Below are positions 36,629-48,081 of a stretch of DNA of 64,000 bases, one piece after another. How positions within the stretch are numbered: position 1 is the stretch's first letter; each line of letters starts with the position of its first letter. The DNA comes from Hyaloscypha bicolor E (Eukaryota; Ascomycota; Leotiomycetes; Helotiales; Hyaloscyphaceae): the NCBI RefSeq assembly GCF_002865645.1, contig NW_020194685.1, positions 620,001 to 684,000 on the forward strand, in the 5' to 3' direction. The notes under the pieces are model-generated. The model was given only the letters and a program-made list of their open reading frames with translations, was not told where the DNA came from and searched no databases. Position numbers and translations under genes: made by a program.

Positions 36629-39600
36629 ATGTCGACCCGCAAGCGCACCAGATCGCAGCTCCACGAGGAGGACGAATTATCGCCGGAGAAGGGGATGACG
36701 AGCACGCCGCTGGCGAGTGTTAAGAAGAGGAAGCTAAAGGGGAATGGGTCTTCACCTGTGGGAGGCATAACCGGCTCGTTGAAGCGCACAATTGGAGACA
36801 TATTTGGTTGGGGCAGGAAGGAGAAGGAGAATCTCAGGGAGGAGGATGAGGAGGATGAATTAGCAAGCGGAGAGTCTCTCGACTCCGGGAAGCATGGCGC
36901 TTCTCAGAAAGACATTTATGATTTCGACCCATCAGAGCTCGAGAAGGACAGTGTGCAGAAGCGGAGGCGTGGTTCTGAGCGCATGAAATCCACATCCACC
37001 CCAATCAAGACGAAGCCAGCCAGCGAGAAAGGCAGTGTGAAAACGAACCACACTTCCGGAGCAGATGATATTTGGGAGGTGCCAGAGGATGACACATCTA
37101 CGATACGCTCGAGCAGGAAACTGGCCAGGAGCGCGGAGAAGGCGAAGGCTCTCCTAGCACCTGTGGTGCAAGATAAGGAGGATATACCCATGACGCGGTC
37201 ACCAGGCCGTCCGAAGAAGTCCCAGATTCTGAAGGAGGATATTAAGCTCTCGAAAAAGGCTGCAAGGGAGAGATTGATGGCTACTACGTCCCAAGGGGAG
37301 GAGGAGGAGGTAGTGATCACTCCGAAGAAACAGAAATCCGCAAGGCCAAAGGAGAATAGCCCAGCACAGTCCGTAGAGATTGTGATCTCTGCAAAGAGGC
37401 AAAAGCCCGAAAGGTTAGGAAAGGACGATAGTCAAGAACATAAGGCACCGAAATCTGCTGCCTCAAGTGGCAAACAGGGACGGCCACGGAGAACCTCAAT
37501 CGATGGCACTGAATCATCGAGACAGGCCCCCAAAGGCATACTCACACCTAGCAAAAACAGGCCGGGCAGACCTCGGAAAAGTGTGACCTTTGGAGAAGGC
37601 GAAGTTGATCTGGGGTTCAAGGACATTCCTGGCAAAAAGTCGAAAACATCAGTCGAATCGCACCATGAAACTGCAGAAGCAACTGGGGAGGAACCAGAAG
37701 AAGAGGTCGAAGAAGACGAGGACGATGTTGCCTGTGCGATTTGCTCTGGACTAAACAGCACAAAGAAGAATCCCATCATTTTCTGCGATGGCGAGGATTG
37801 CGAATATGCAACCCATAAGAACTGCGAAAAACTGTCTGTTGTCCCGGAAGAAGATTGGTTTTGTAAAGATTGTCAATCTACTTCGAAACCGGAAGCTGAG
37901 GACGCAATTGAGGAAGAGATAGAGTCGGATGATATCGAGGAGGTAGTATGTGCGATCTGTTCAGGACTTGACTCGAAAGCAAAGAATCCAATCATTCTCT
38001 GCGATGGCGAAGATTGCGATTACTCGGTCCACATCAGGTGCTGCCAGCTCTCTACTGTCCCGCGAGGAAAATGGTTTTGCGAAGAGTGCGATCTGGAAAG
38101 CCAGGGCAACGCTCTTTTTCCGCAATTGAACGACGACTTGGCTCACGTTGGCTCTTCAAACAATCTGCCAAACATCGAAAGATTCGAAGAGCATCTCCGG
38201 CACATGCAACGAACGCTATTGGACAGATTGACTGGCCAAAAGCGAATCAGGTTGAGGGGGTATGACGAGGAAATGAAGAAGGTACATCAGGTGGTTGAAC
38301 AAACTGTTTTGGCAGGTGAAGGAAACTCAATGCTGGTAATCGGGGCGAGGGGCAGTGGAAAGACCACTGTAAGTTCCTTGGATACAATTCTCTCTGATCA
38401 TACTAACGAAATCTGAGCTCGTTGAATCAGTAATCTCTGATCTTTCTGATCAAAGAGAGAACTTTCACGTTGTACGGCTGAATGGGTTCATCCATACCGA
38501 CGATAAACTTGCTTTGAAAGATATCTGGCGACAGCTTGGTCGTGAGATGGAACTTGAGGATGATACACCAGGCAAGGTGAGATTATTCTTATCCCGTGAC
38601 TGTGTGTGTGTATTTACCATAAATAGACAAGCAACTACGCTGATACATTGGCATCTCTCCTCGCCTTGCTCTCACACCCATCAGAGATGCCTGAGAGCGA
38701 AACTAATCAAACAGCTAAGTCTGTGATATTTATCCTGGATGAATTTGACCTCTTTACAACGCATTCACGCCAGACTCTACTCTATAATCTTTTCGACATT
38801 GCTCAAGCAAGGAAAGCCCCAATTGTTGTACTTGGTCTCACAACACGAATTGATGTAGTAGAAAGCCTTGAGAAGAGAGTCAAGAGCCGCTTCAGCCATC
38901 GATATGTGCATTTGTCACTCCCCCGAAGCTTACCCGCATTTTGGGAGATATGCAAAGCCTGCCTCATAGTGGCCGTGGAAGAAGTTGACTTTGAAGGCTT
39001 TGATGTTGGTGCCGCTGGTCGGAATGGGTTTTTTTCCTTTTGGCAGAACATGATTGAGGTATGCTTGTACCGAATGTTCTCTTCATAGCTTTGCTCACGT
39101 TTTGTAGGACTTGTACAGGAAGGACGAGACCTTCAAGCATCACATTGAATCACAATTTTACCGAAACAAATCAGTCCCGGAATTCATTACATCATGCATT
39201 CTTCCAATTGCCAACTTATCTGCGAGGAACTTTCTGCTTACGGGCAAGCATTTTACGTCTACTTGCTTGTCGTTGTCAGCCCCGGACTCGAAGCTCGAGG
39301 TTCTGCGGGGACTTTCCGAGTTAGAGCTCGCATTGCTAATAGCCGCTGCACGCCTTGACATCATCCTCGACACCGACACTTGCAACTTTGCCATGGCCTA
39401 CGATGAGTACAGCTCTCTCACTTCACGATACAAAATCCAGACTTCAAGCACGGGTGTAACAGCTCTTGGTGCCAGTGCCAAGGTTTGGGGGAGAGACGTT
39501 TCACTTGCAGCGTGGGAGAGACTCACAGAGTATGAACTACTGGTTCCTGCAGGAATAAGTGGGGGTGCTCGTGGAGGGGACTTGGCAGCAGGAGGTCGAA

Positions 39601-39689
39601 TGTGGAAGGTCGACGTGGGGCTTGAAGAGATAACAGGAAGTGTTGAGACCATGAGTGGGGTTATGATCAAGTGGTGTCGAGAAATTTAA
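36629..39689 (+). CDS. orc4: origin recognition complex subunit 4 with AT-hooks and two PHD fingers
   Basis: Predicted 970-residue ORC4. Exons 36629-38368, 38418-38576, 38627-39058 and 39108-39689; all junctions are GT/AG and keep frame. ORC4 is an AAA+ subunit of the complex that marks replication origins. The AAA+ part starts near residue 525 ([20 protein letters not shown]), with Walker [10 protein letters not shown] at about 572-580 spanning to intron 1 and Walker [12 protein letters not shown] in exon 3; the winged-helix C-terminus ends MIKWCREI. The first 500 residues are unusual: basic/acidic low complexity with AT-hook-like cores GRPKKS (about 190), GRPRRTS (about 283) and GRPRKSVTF (about 312), then two PHD fingers at about 367-416 and 440-487. 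Each finger has complete C4HC3 ligands, and they share CAICSGL and KNPIIxCDGEDC. AT-hooks are known in fission-yeast Orc4; PHD fingers suggest reading of histone H3 tails. Confidence 0.92.
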
Positions 39690-40471
39690 ATGTCCATCAC
39701 GCCATCATTGAAGAGATAGCAGCTCAACAATCATGGTGGTGAGCGTAAGCCTCAGGGGGGCAGGCTCGCCCGGCTTGTTAGGCGCAGACCGCCTAACTAA
39801 AAATATCCGCAACTCGAACTCTATCCTGATTCCATCACCACGTGTTAGCATATCTTTTATTCCATCTCAGATCATCTAGTGGAGCCACCTCTCGTGTTCA
39901 TAAGTAGCTCACTTGAGGCATAAGTTTAGGTCGAGTTGAGGTCTGCCAGCACAACATTGCCCAAGTGTTCATATTTCTGTGGCTAGTTGGACAAACACGA
40001 GACCACTCCAGCAAGTATTCTGGTTGTACAAGGTTCTGCGTTGGCGATTTGATTATGTTTCTGATCACTGAATCATGTTGTGTAATCGAGGTGCGATGCT
40101 GCTCAAGTTCACTCCTGCTCACCGCAAGCTTGTTCATGCGCTCTTTCCGACCCTTGCCCAGGAGCTATTGGATAGCGGCTTGCACTAAGAGATCAAAAAG
40201 AAATTACCATTACGCCTCTTGAATGCGGCGCCAGCCTATGAGTGGTTCACGGCCATTTGATTGATGCGGTGACTGTCCTTCCGTCAGCCTCACTTTTTGC
40301 CTTACTCATAATCCTTGAAGGGCGTGGCGGGGAAGGAACGCGGCCGTGGACCCTTACCAAATCCTTAGAGTACCGATCTTGATTCCCCTCCCTTCGTCCT
40401 CCTCTGCAACCCTGAAGGAATTTCTTCTTCAACATCAATTGCCTTTAGGCAAACCGGGCACTTTGGGAAGG
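39690..40471. other. intergenic between ORC4 and the proline-rich gene
   Basis: No gene. Holds the 3' untranslated region of ORC4 and the promoter of the next gene. A perfect 8-bp inverted repeat GTTAGGCG/CGCCTAAC with a 5-base loop lies at 39777-39797, about 90 bp after the ORC4 stop; it could be a 3'-end structure or a scrap of a mobile element. Confidence 0.5.
39777..39797. repeat. 8-bp inverted repeat (hairpin)
   Basis: GTTAGGCG and CGCCTAAC separated by CAGAC, 90 bp downstream of the ORC4 stop codon. GC-rich stem; function unknown. Confidence 0.6.
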
Positions 40472-43400
40472 ATGGACCAACCGAGTGTGGACAATGTCGC
40501 TACTCTAACGAAGAAAGTTTCTGCCTATTCCAGCCAACTTGCAGTGGTCTTCCACAGTCATGCGCTCTCTGCAGAGAAAATCCCGCGTGGGTTCGAGGGC
40601 GCAATTAACGTCCTCGATGCCACAGTCGTAACTCTGAATCAGGTCTTGAGCCTTCTCGCGTCCGAGGCTGAGGGCATTAGGGATGGGATCAACAAGAGGA
40701 ACTTCAGTCACCGGGGCCTCGAATACGTTGAGCTTCTTGCAACGGAGTGTGCTACGACTCTGGCTAAGGTCGAGCCCATTATAGCAGACGCCTGCCTGAA
40801 CGCTAAAGAACTTAAAGTAAAGCGCCGACGGGAGAGGAGGGAACTTGCGAAGAATGGCCCAGCTAAAGTCGATATTGCCGCTTTGAATCTTGACCAGAAG
40901 GCTTTCCTTGGCATTGTTGAAAATGCAAAATGGAGCCAGGCAACTGTGGAGATTGAGGGGTGTATGGAGAGACTTTATAATCTCCAGCTACACCTACTTC
41001 TTGTGTTCCAAGTTGTGACGGTAGGGGTCATGTCTACAGATGTGTAAGTCATTCAAGATCATTAGCTGCTCCTACTTACATAAACGAAGATCGTCTGGAA
41101 AAGTGGATGTGAAAAGCATTATTGCCTTTCATGATCGCATCTATCGCACCGCCGAGCTTGTCGGCATCGAGCTCCCCAAGGGTCGATCCAGATACAAACG
41201 TTCTGTTTCATCAAGTGAGAGCGATAGCCTCTTCGATTCAGACAGCAGTGATAGCGACTCCTCTAGCATGCAGTCTTTCAAGCGGCCAGACGGGACAAAC
41301 AAAGCTGAAACGAAGGAGGCGTGTGCTACACGTCCTCTCCCGAGCCAGATGCGAGGCGGACCTCCGCCTCCGCCTCCTGCAAAATTGCCTTACAACATAC
41401 CACGTCTTACACCACAATGGAACGTTCCAAGCACGGTAGTCCCGCCGCTCCCGCCCTCCCCTCCAACCGAGACTCTGGCAGGAATAACAGTCAATTCGGT
41501 TAGTTAGAGATTTAACATTTAATATGTCTTGCTGACTTGAAAGTTAAATCCTCCATCGTACTCGGAAAGCAAACCTGTGGCACCGGCTAGCAGCTCGATA
41601 ACGTCTACGCTCCTAGGAACAGTGTCACAGATATCGAATATCCCCACTTCTGCCTCTGAGAAGTCAAATGTCAGTCAATCATCCGATTATCCGGCGGAGA
41701 AGGAGGAACCAAAAGACACTCCTGCTACTAAGGACGACGAAGAAGACGTGGTGACTACGAAGGTGAATCTCAAGCCTGCCGATGGCACCGCCTACGGCCG
41801 GGGAGAAACAGCGTAAGTCCTCCCAAAACCTAGCGCCAAGCGATCGTTAACATTTCAGACCCGTTGCTCTCGAGCCTCGTCTCTTCAAGTCAAACACTAA
41901 TGGCCTTCGATTCAAATTCAAGAGCCTTTTCCGAAGCAACAAGTCTCTGGCCGATGAAATGAAGAAGGTCCTCGGTGACGCCGATTCAGCTCTTCTCGCA
42001 GTTGTCATTCACGCTGGCAATCTGAGACAAGTCCCGCATTCAGCTTTTCACTCACTAGAAGCAACTCATATGCGCACGATCATTTCTCAGATCAACAGTC
42101 AAGAATGGTACGATACTTTCACCAAAATGGATTCCGTAGAGCATGCAATGCTTTCGAGTCTCCTACGCCCATATTGGGTTAAAGGGGAGAGATATGAGAG
42201 AGAGCTCGTTGTGCTCAAGGTCGTCCACGAGAGGAAACACGCTTGGGCAGTGGTACTTCGTGATATTCTCTCGAAGATTCCTGTTATTCATACTAACAAT
42301 AGCCGCGTCCTGCTTGCAATTGTACGGGAGAAACTGTTTGATGGCAAACCATGGCCTGTTTATAGTAAGCATAACTCTAGTTCTTTGGTTTGTTTAAGGC
42401 TTGCTATTCGATACCCTTTTGCATTTCATCCAACCTGGCTCCAAGTACTTATTCTAACGAACCAACTCGACTAGCTGCCCTGCCACTCGCTCCTCCCCCT
42501 CCACCACCGCCGCCTATGACTTGTTCTTTGTTCCCGCCATCGACTGTTGTACCGACTGTCAGGCCACCTCCGGGGCTTCCGTCTCCTCCTGTTAGAAGCA
42601 CAAAGACTTCAGATCTTCGCGCACCACCGATGCCTCAGCCCCCCGTAGGTGGGGTTATTCCTGCATATGGAAATACAGCTCCTTCCCTAAGCAAGCATGA
42701 TCTACCGCTAGGCACGGGTATTGAATCTATACGAATCAGCGATACAACACCTTTGACCGATTACGACGCAACGCTCGCTTTAACAACCTACGTTGAATAT
42801 ACACTCCGCGTGACTGATTCTCTCAATCCAACTCTTGCGCGGTCTTGGTCCCGCGTTACCGTTACTCAGGAAAGCGCAGAGCGCCAGCTCATTATTCAAC
42901 GAATGCAGACGTTCCAGCGCGCCGGAGGCAATGTTCTCGAGGTTAGCCTCCGTCTGACCGAGCAGCAAAGCAGCCAAGTCACTCGTCTAATGGACGAACT
43001 TAAGGCAGGCGAACGGGATGCAAGATTCGAATGGTGCTGGGTTGAACTCAGTCTCTACAATGGCTTAGGCGAAATCACAGACTTCACCTCGAACGGGGGG
43101 TTCCCGAAGGTCGCAGCGGCCACAATGATGCATCTGATCGCCAAACGCATGCCGAAAGCACATTGCAAGCCGATGGATCTGTATAATTCGCTCATGCGGC
43201 CTCCTCCCCCACCAGTGCCAGTTGTAAACCAGGCGCCAATCCAGATTTTCGAGGTTCCGCCGCGCCCAAGAAGCCGGTCTAGGAGCCGCCGACGCAGAGA
43301 TGACTTCTACAGCACTGATAGCAGCTTTAGAAGTAGCATTTCGAGCGATGACAGCAGCGTCGGGTATGTGAGAAGAAAGTTGAGGAAAAACAAAGTCAGG

Positions 43401-43616
43401 AAGATGGATAAGGCGAGGTGGAGAGGGTCTGATTATTCTAGCGATTCGGAGGACGAAAGCAACGATGGGGATGTTATCAAGATCAACTTGGAGCTGAAAA
43501 GAGGTGATGATGTGGTTCAGTCACTGTTGAATCTCTGGACGCCTCAGATTGAAGGAAGGGGGAAGGGAAAGGAGAAGGCAAAGGTGCGGAAGACTGCCTT
43601 TGGGATGATTGGTTAG
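40472..43616 (+). CDS. proline-rich, RS-tailed protein of unknown function
   Basis: Predicted 965 residues from five exons: 40472-41043, 41090-41498, 41544-41812, 41859-42364 and 42475-43616, all with GT/AG ends and consistent phases. I do not recognise a named family. The N-terminal 190 residues look helical and resemble the fungal N-terminal domains found ahead of many STAND or signalling proteins (NVATLTKKVSAYSSQLA, VLDATVVTLNQVLSLLA); this is a weak resemblance. Next is a Ser/Asp-rich stretch and a PPPPPP run, then a conserved-looking domain in exon 4 (FKFKSLFRSNKSLADEMKK ... ERELVVLKVVHERKHAW). A second proline-rich linker with a run of eight prolines follows, then a globular segment around NPTLARSWSRVTVTQESAE. 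The tail is basic and RS-like (RPRSRSRSRRRRDD). Prolines suggest SH3/profilin-type partners, which is inference. An upstream in-frame ATG at 40346 exists; 40472 is preferred for context. Confidence 0.8.
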
Positions 43617-44355
43617 GTTGCGAGGCGAAAGTGAAGGTGTGCCAAGGTGAGTCCGCGAACTAAGGATCGAGTAATGACCTTTACGACTTATGAACACTCC
43701 GAAGTGTGCTTCTAGGCATGATTCCAAGCAAGGGACGTTCGAGTGGCGACATCTCGAAGCAATTTGCTTTTACATCTACGTTTTCCTTTTATCTCTACGG
43801 CCTTATTTCATTTCCCTCTTCACTTTGTTATATCAGATACTTAGCTTCTTCGATTAACGAATTATGAACCTATCCTTGCACTATTCTTTCCATCTTCCAA
43901 CTGTGTTCATTAAAACGTATTTCACTCTTGACCTGAGTAGGAGACCTGAAAGAGGAAGGGAGGGGAACTTTTTGCACCTTGCTGAATGTGGACTAGACCC
44001 ATCATCAACTCCTCAAGTCTTCTACATTGCCCCTAACATATCCCAAGCACTGGGTCTTTTGATATAAATACGGCTATGTGCACTTGTATCTCAGGATTGC
44101 AACTCCTCAGAAACAGTTTGCACACATTCGAGGGATTTCGCTTCCTGGCTTGTACCCCCTCCCACGCGGATTTGATCCTTATAATTGGCATCAGCCTCAA
44201 AATTTTCTGCTCTGGCTATGCAGGAAGTACTCAGCAACCACCGTCAACCATCGTTCTTTTCTCTGGCATTCAACTACACGTAACAGCAGTTCATCTCATC
44301 CTCCAGACGAATTTTGTTATCAGCAAATCCTTGCACAAGACATCCTAACAGCAGC
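43617..44355 (+). promoter_or_regulatory. intergenic with TATAAATA box
   Basis: Contains the 3' end of the preceding gene's transcript and a strong TATA box, TATAAATA, at 44063-44070. A start site about 30 bp later would give a leader of roughly 260 nt before the ATG at 44356. Two overlapping open frames at 44076-44359 have no domain. Confidence 0.45.
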
Positions 44356-44622
44356 ATGAACTCAAAGACAATTTACAATGCGATCGTACTTATGCTGCTG
44401 ACCGCGAGGTAGGTTTTAGCCCCAGGAATGAGTTTTCTACATGCCGCCGTTATACTCACCCCTCAAAATTGAAGTGCAGAAGGTGTACCCGTCCGTTGTT
44501 TAGAAGTCGAAAGGTCATCTTTTATACTTATTTTTTGCCGACCTTTAGGTGGGAGAAATGTAGGCATCCGGTGTCAGCAGCCAAAAGGTCAACATTTAAA
44601 ATCTGTTTTCGCTGACCTTTAG
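44356..44622 (+). CDS. possible small secreted peptide reading into a 74-bp repeat array
   Basis: Exon 1, 44356-44408, encodes MNSKTIYNAIVLMLLTAR, a good signal-peptide shape. A donor gtaggt at 44409 and acceptor ttgaag at 44474 give a 66-bp intron, and the frame enters the repeat array as SAEGVPVRCLEVER. Without further splicing it runs through one and a half repeats to TAG at 44620-44622, giving 67 residues with three cysteines. A TATAAATA box lies 290 bp upstream. Other readings exist: each repeat has a branch-like GCTGAC and a YAG at the same place, so repeats could be spliced as 39-base exons. No family is recognised. This may also be a relic or a chance frame. Confidence 0.3.
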
Positions 44623-44852
44623 GATATGAAAGTCAAGCGCCCATTGTTCAACAGCCGAAAGAACATTCTCTATGGAAGTTCTTTGCCGACCCAGCGACCT
44701 TCAGGAAATCAATCATAGGTATCCCTTGTAAGCAGCCTGAATGCCATGTTTCATAGCTGATTTTTACTTACCACCAAGATGTGGAAGTACAAGCGTCCGT
44801 TATGCAGCAGTCAAAAGGCTATCTTTCATAATAGTTTGTTGCTGAACTTCAG
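44475..44852 (+). repeat. five-copy 74-bp degenerate tandem repeat
   Basis: Units: 44475-44548, 44549-44622, 44623-44704, 44705-44778 and 44779-44852. Four are exactly 74 bp; the third carries an 8-bp insertion. Conserved features are a CCGTTGTTCAGCAGCCAAAAG-like block ending each first half, and a T-rich second half ending in GCTGACCTTTAG or close variants. Copies are roughly 50-70% alike by eye, so the array is old. In frame 1 the first half of units 1, 3 and 5 encodes (T/K)RPL(F/C), preceded by basic residues (KRPLFNS, KRPLCSS). Confidence 0.85.
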
Positions 44853-44869
44853 CACAGTTAGTGGTCATT

Positions 44870-45902
44870 AACTTGTCACTACTCCTTTGATTATCTCACC
44901 TCAATGTTGAGCAACGGAGGTCCAACATCTATGGGAGCATGGTGCTTGCTAGCGGGGTTGGTAGTAATGAACGTCCAGGGCAGTGTGCTAGCATTGGTCC
45001 TGGCTAGACTGATGTTCACCGTTCTAACTTGATCTTAATGGATTGGTAGCTGGCCAGCATTGAAATTCACCGTCACCAATGTGAACTCCACAGATCCCCA
45101 AGTGAAGCAGCTAGTTTAGTTGATCTTAAGAACTTTGATATGTGTGCCACGATTATTTTGGAAAGCTGCGGAACATGTATACTTTGCCCGCCCTGAACAT
45201 TCCAATTTCATGTGGGACAGCGAAGCATTTGCCAAGGGCAAAGTTAGTGAATCAAGCATAGTGAATCGCAGAAGTCTAATTTGTGAACTATGATTGCCCT
45301 GTCCCGACTCCCCAAGTCTACTTGAAACCACAAACGAGTGACCGCTACTCAAGCTCTTCTCTTTTAAATATCATGCTGATCCTTCTTTAAGTACTTTCAC
45401 GCTGTCACCAAGCTTGGCTTTTCGGTACAGTACAAGTGCATCCAAACATACTCTCTTCATCGTTGCATGGCTCCTGCTACTCTGGGAAGGTACCTGCTTC
45501 CAAAATAGGAACTTCGCCACACTTGCAATATGACTTCCATGGTTCATCCTATGGTTCAGGAGCACGCTTGTAGTGACAGCGGCAGGGATAAAGGGCTGTC
45601 CCAAGGGGAAAAAGAGTGGACGAGAACGCAACATGATAATAGTAGGGTCGTCCCGCGTCCGGGCAAGTCCTGTTGTCGGGTTTACAGTAGCGTCTGAGCC
45701 CATGTTGGACATAAGTCGACCCATAGACATAGAGGATATGGATGCTTCAAGTTACGTGTTACCGCCGAGAAGGCGAATACGATGCATCGAAGCGCCAAGG
45801 ACATAAAGTATTATGGTGAGGGTAAACGAGTGCCAGTGGCATTTGAGTATTGAGGGTGGCAGAGTTATTAAAACAAATTCCAACCATGCCACGCCTCGTA
45901 GC
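44870..45902. other. intergenic, no gene seen
   Basis: Between the repeat array and the stop codon of the minus-strand P450. Open frames on both strands (for example 45371-45730 minus, 45573-45806 plus) overlap each other and show no domain. Confidence 0.45.
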
Positions 45903-48081
45903 TCAATCCCTCTCCTTATTCTCCCTCTCCCACTCCCTCTCCACATCCGCAACTCTCTCCTTACTCCTAGACACCAAACAAACAGGCAAATTCTCTCCCA
46001 GATTTCCAGGCATAAACCCCGCATACGTCTTCGGATCAAGTGTTCCTTTGCCTCGAACGCTAGGTTTGAGGATCACGTCAAAAGCCCAGAGGATCCGCAT
46101 GATTGCTACGGCGAGCGAGCGCTCTGCTATATGTATCCCAGGACCTGATGGGCAACGCTTAGACGATGTCACAGTGGAAGAAAGGGGCGAGAATGTTGGG
46201 GAAAGAAATTCAAGGTGGCTGGAACGTACAGATTCGTCTCCCTGCGCCGAAAGCGAAATGATCTCGCAACGAAGGGTCGGGGGAGTTGGTGCTTTGCTGG
46301 GTCTGTAAATTTCAACTTCAGTTGAGAGATTCATTAACCATAAGAGAGAGAGGTTTGACGAACCGTTGAATGATCATTCACCCAACGCTCGGGGCGGAAT
46401 TCATCGGGGTCATAATGTCGATTTGGGTCATGTTGAATGGCCCTAAAAATTTGTGAGTCGAGTGTTTTTGTTCCCGAGTGAAGCCATTTGAGATAGACCT
46501 ACCAACCATTGAGGTGCAACCGCGCACCTTTGGGGATTCGGAGGCCCTCATACTCGAGATCTCTTGTCGTTGTGTGGGGATGGCCTAGGGCTACGGGAGG
46601 CTGCCATCGCCACACCTCTTTCATGAGGCAGCCGACGATGGGGATATCCTTCAGGTCGTCCCAGGTAGGGATCCGATTGCCAACAATGAAATCTGAGAAA
46701 CAGGAGATTTGTTAGCTAATGATTTCTCATGGGGAAAGGGCAGCAGAGTACCTATTTCTTTCTGAGCTTTCACCTGTACTTCGGGATACAGCATCATGGC
46801 TTCTAGGAATGTCCATGTCGATATACGGCTATTTTCAGATATTTGATTAGAAACTATTTTTGGCTTGGAGGGAGAAGTAACGCACTGTATCAGCAGCTCC
46901 GATAATCAGCTGCAAGCTCAAGAACGCTGCCTCATCATCACAAGAAATACCACACCTCTTCTCATCATTAAGAATATGTCTTAAGAATGCAGGATGATCG
47001 AAAGGGAGCATTTGGGTTTTCTGAGATGAAGTTAAAGAACAGCACAGAGAACTGGGAATAGTCGATCCTTACAACCATGCGAGTCCTCGCCCATTGTACA
47101 TCGTCTTTGAAGTACGCCCTTGCTCGCCGCTCCCACGGCTTCAGCCACAGTGGCAAACTGTTCATCCATGGCATGATGTCAACTAGATGAGTACCGGGAA
47201 GTGTACCTTCAATCTGACGCTTTCCGGAATCTGAAATGTCAGTTAATGATTCGTGGCACTACTATGGGCATCAGGACGCACTGTGGATGTACTCGATAGC
47301 TGGATCTTCTAAAGAGGGAACCTAAGTCTAATTAGCTTGTTGGTTTTCTCACATAGGATAGAATCTCACATCGAAACCAAAAGTCTGCTTAGCAAAGTTA
47401 CTGTATGTGTAGCGTCCGATCTGGGTCCAGAGATCTTGCTTGTCAGTGCCTGCAGTGGGGTCATGGATGACCTCGTCTAAAAATTTCGAAGTTTCGTAGT
47501 AGAGCATGCTGCGATTCTTCAGCTTTCCTTTGCTTCAGCCTTCAATGCTTATAGGGTACTCACGGAAGTGCGGCATCAGCCATTGTTGGACTTGCCATTT
47601 CTGAATGTATGAGTTTGCGTGGCAGCTACACCTTCTCAGTCGGGAATGGAGATCCTGGGGCTGGAGCACTTACCTTCCATCTGGGATCACTGGCATTCAG
47701 AAGCAACACGTTCCACTGATTACAGAGAAGCTCGTTGCTCACAATCCATCTCGGTCTCTGTGATGTCTGCGCGGAGGCTTTGTCCATCAGCGCCTTCACA
47801 GCTCGATCTGAGTTAATGTAGTATTCGGTGACAGGCCCAATTTGGACTCTGAAAACTTCTCCATACTCCTTTGCCCATTTTTGGAGAAGTAAATGCATAG
47901 CATTACCATTGGCTGCTGAGACGAATTCAATTGTGTTGCCGATGATTGGAAGACCTTTTGGCTTTGGAGGCAGTGGGAGCTGTCCTCTGGTTCTGATAAA
48001 CTTCACCAAGGATACCACGCATAATATCGAGCCCACTACCAACAGAGCTCTCCATCCCTTCTCTGCTAACATATCGAACAT
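45903..48081 (-). CDS. cytochrome P450 monooxygenase
   Basis: Eleven exons on the minus strand: 48081-47674, 47625-47564, 47508-47370, 47321-47282, 47230-47073, 47020-46884, 46828-46752, 46692-46503, 46442-46364, 46302-46230 and 46144-45903, giving about 534 residues. It has an N-terminal membrane anchor (ALLVVGSILCVVSLVKFI) and a proline hinge (LPLPPKPKGLPIIGNTIEF). Helix I reads LIIGAADT, the ExxR motif is EVWR, PERW follows, and the haem loop FGAGRRICPGIHIAE is formed exactly across the last intron. It resembles the O-methylsterigmatocystin-oxidoreductase-like fungal P450s; substrate unknown. One join is irregular: between exons 6 and 7 the GT donor at 46885 leaves the frame two bases short, so either a GC donor at 46883 is used or a small frameshift lies there. 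Everything else is intact. Confidence 0.85.

Noticed and set aside
44623..44869. full-length Kex2 repeat-peptide precursor through all five units
   Set aside because: As written, units 3-5 lack GT donors at the aligned site and every frame meets at least one stop, so an intact multi-repeat precursor cannot be supported from this sequence.
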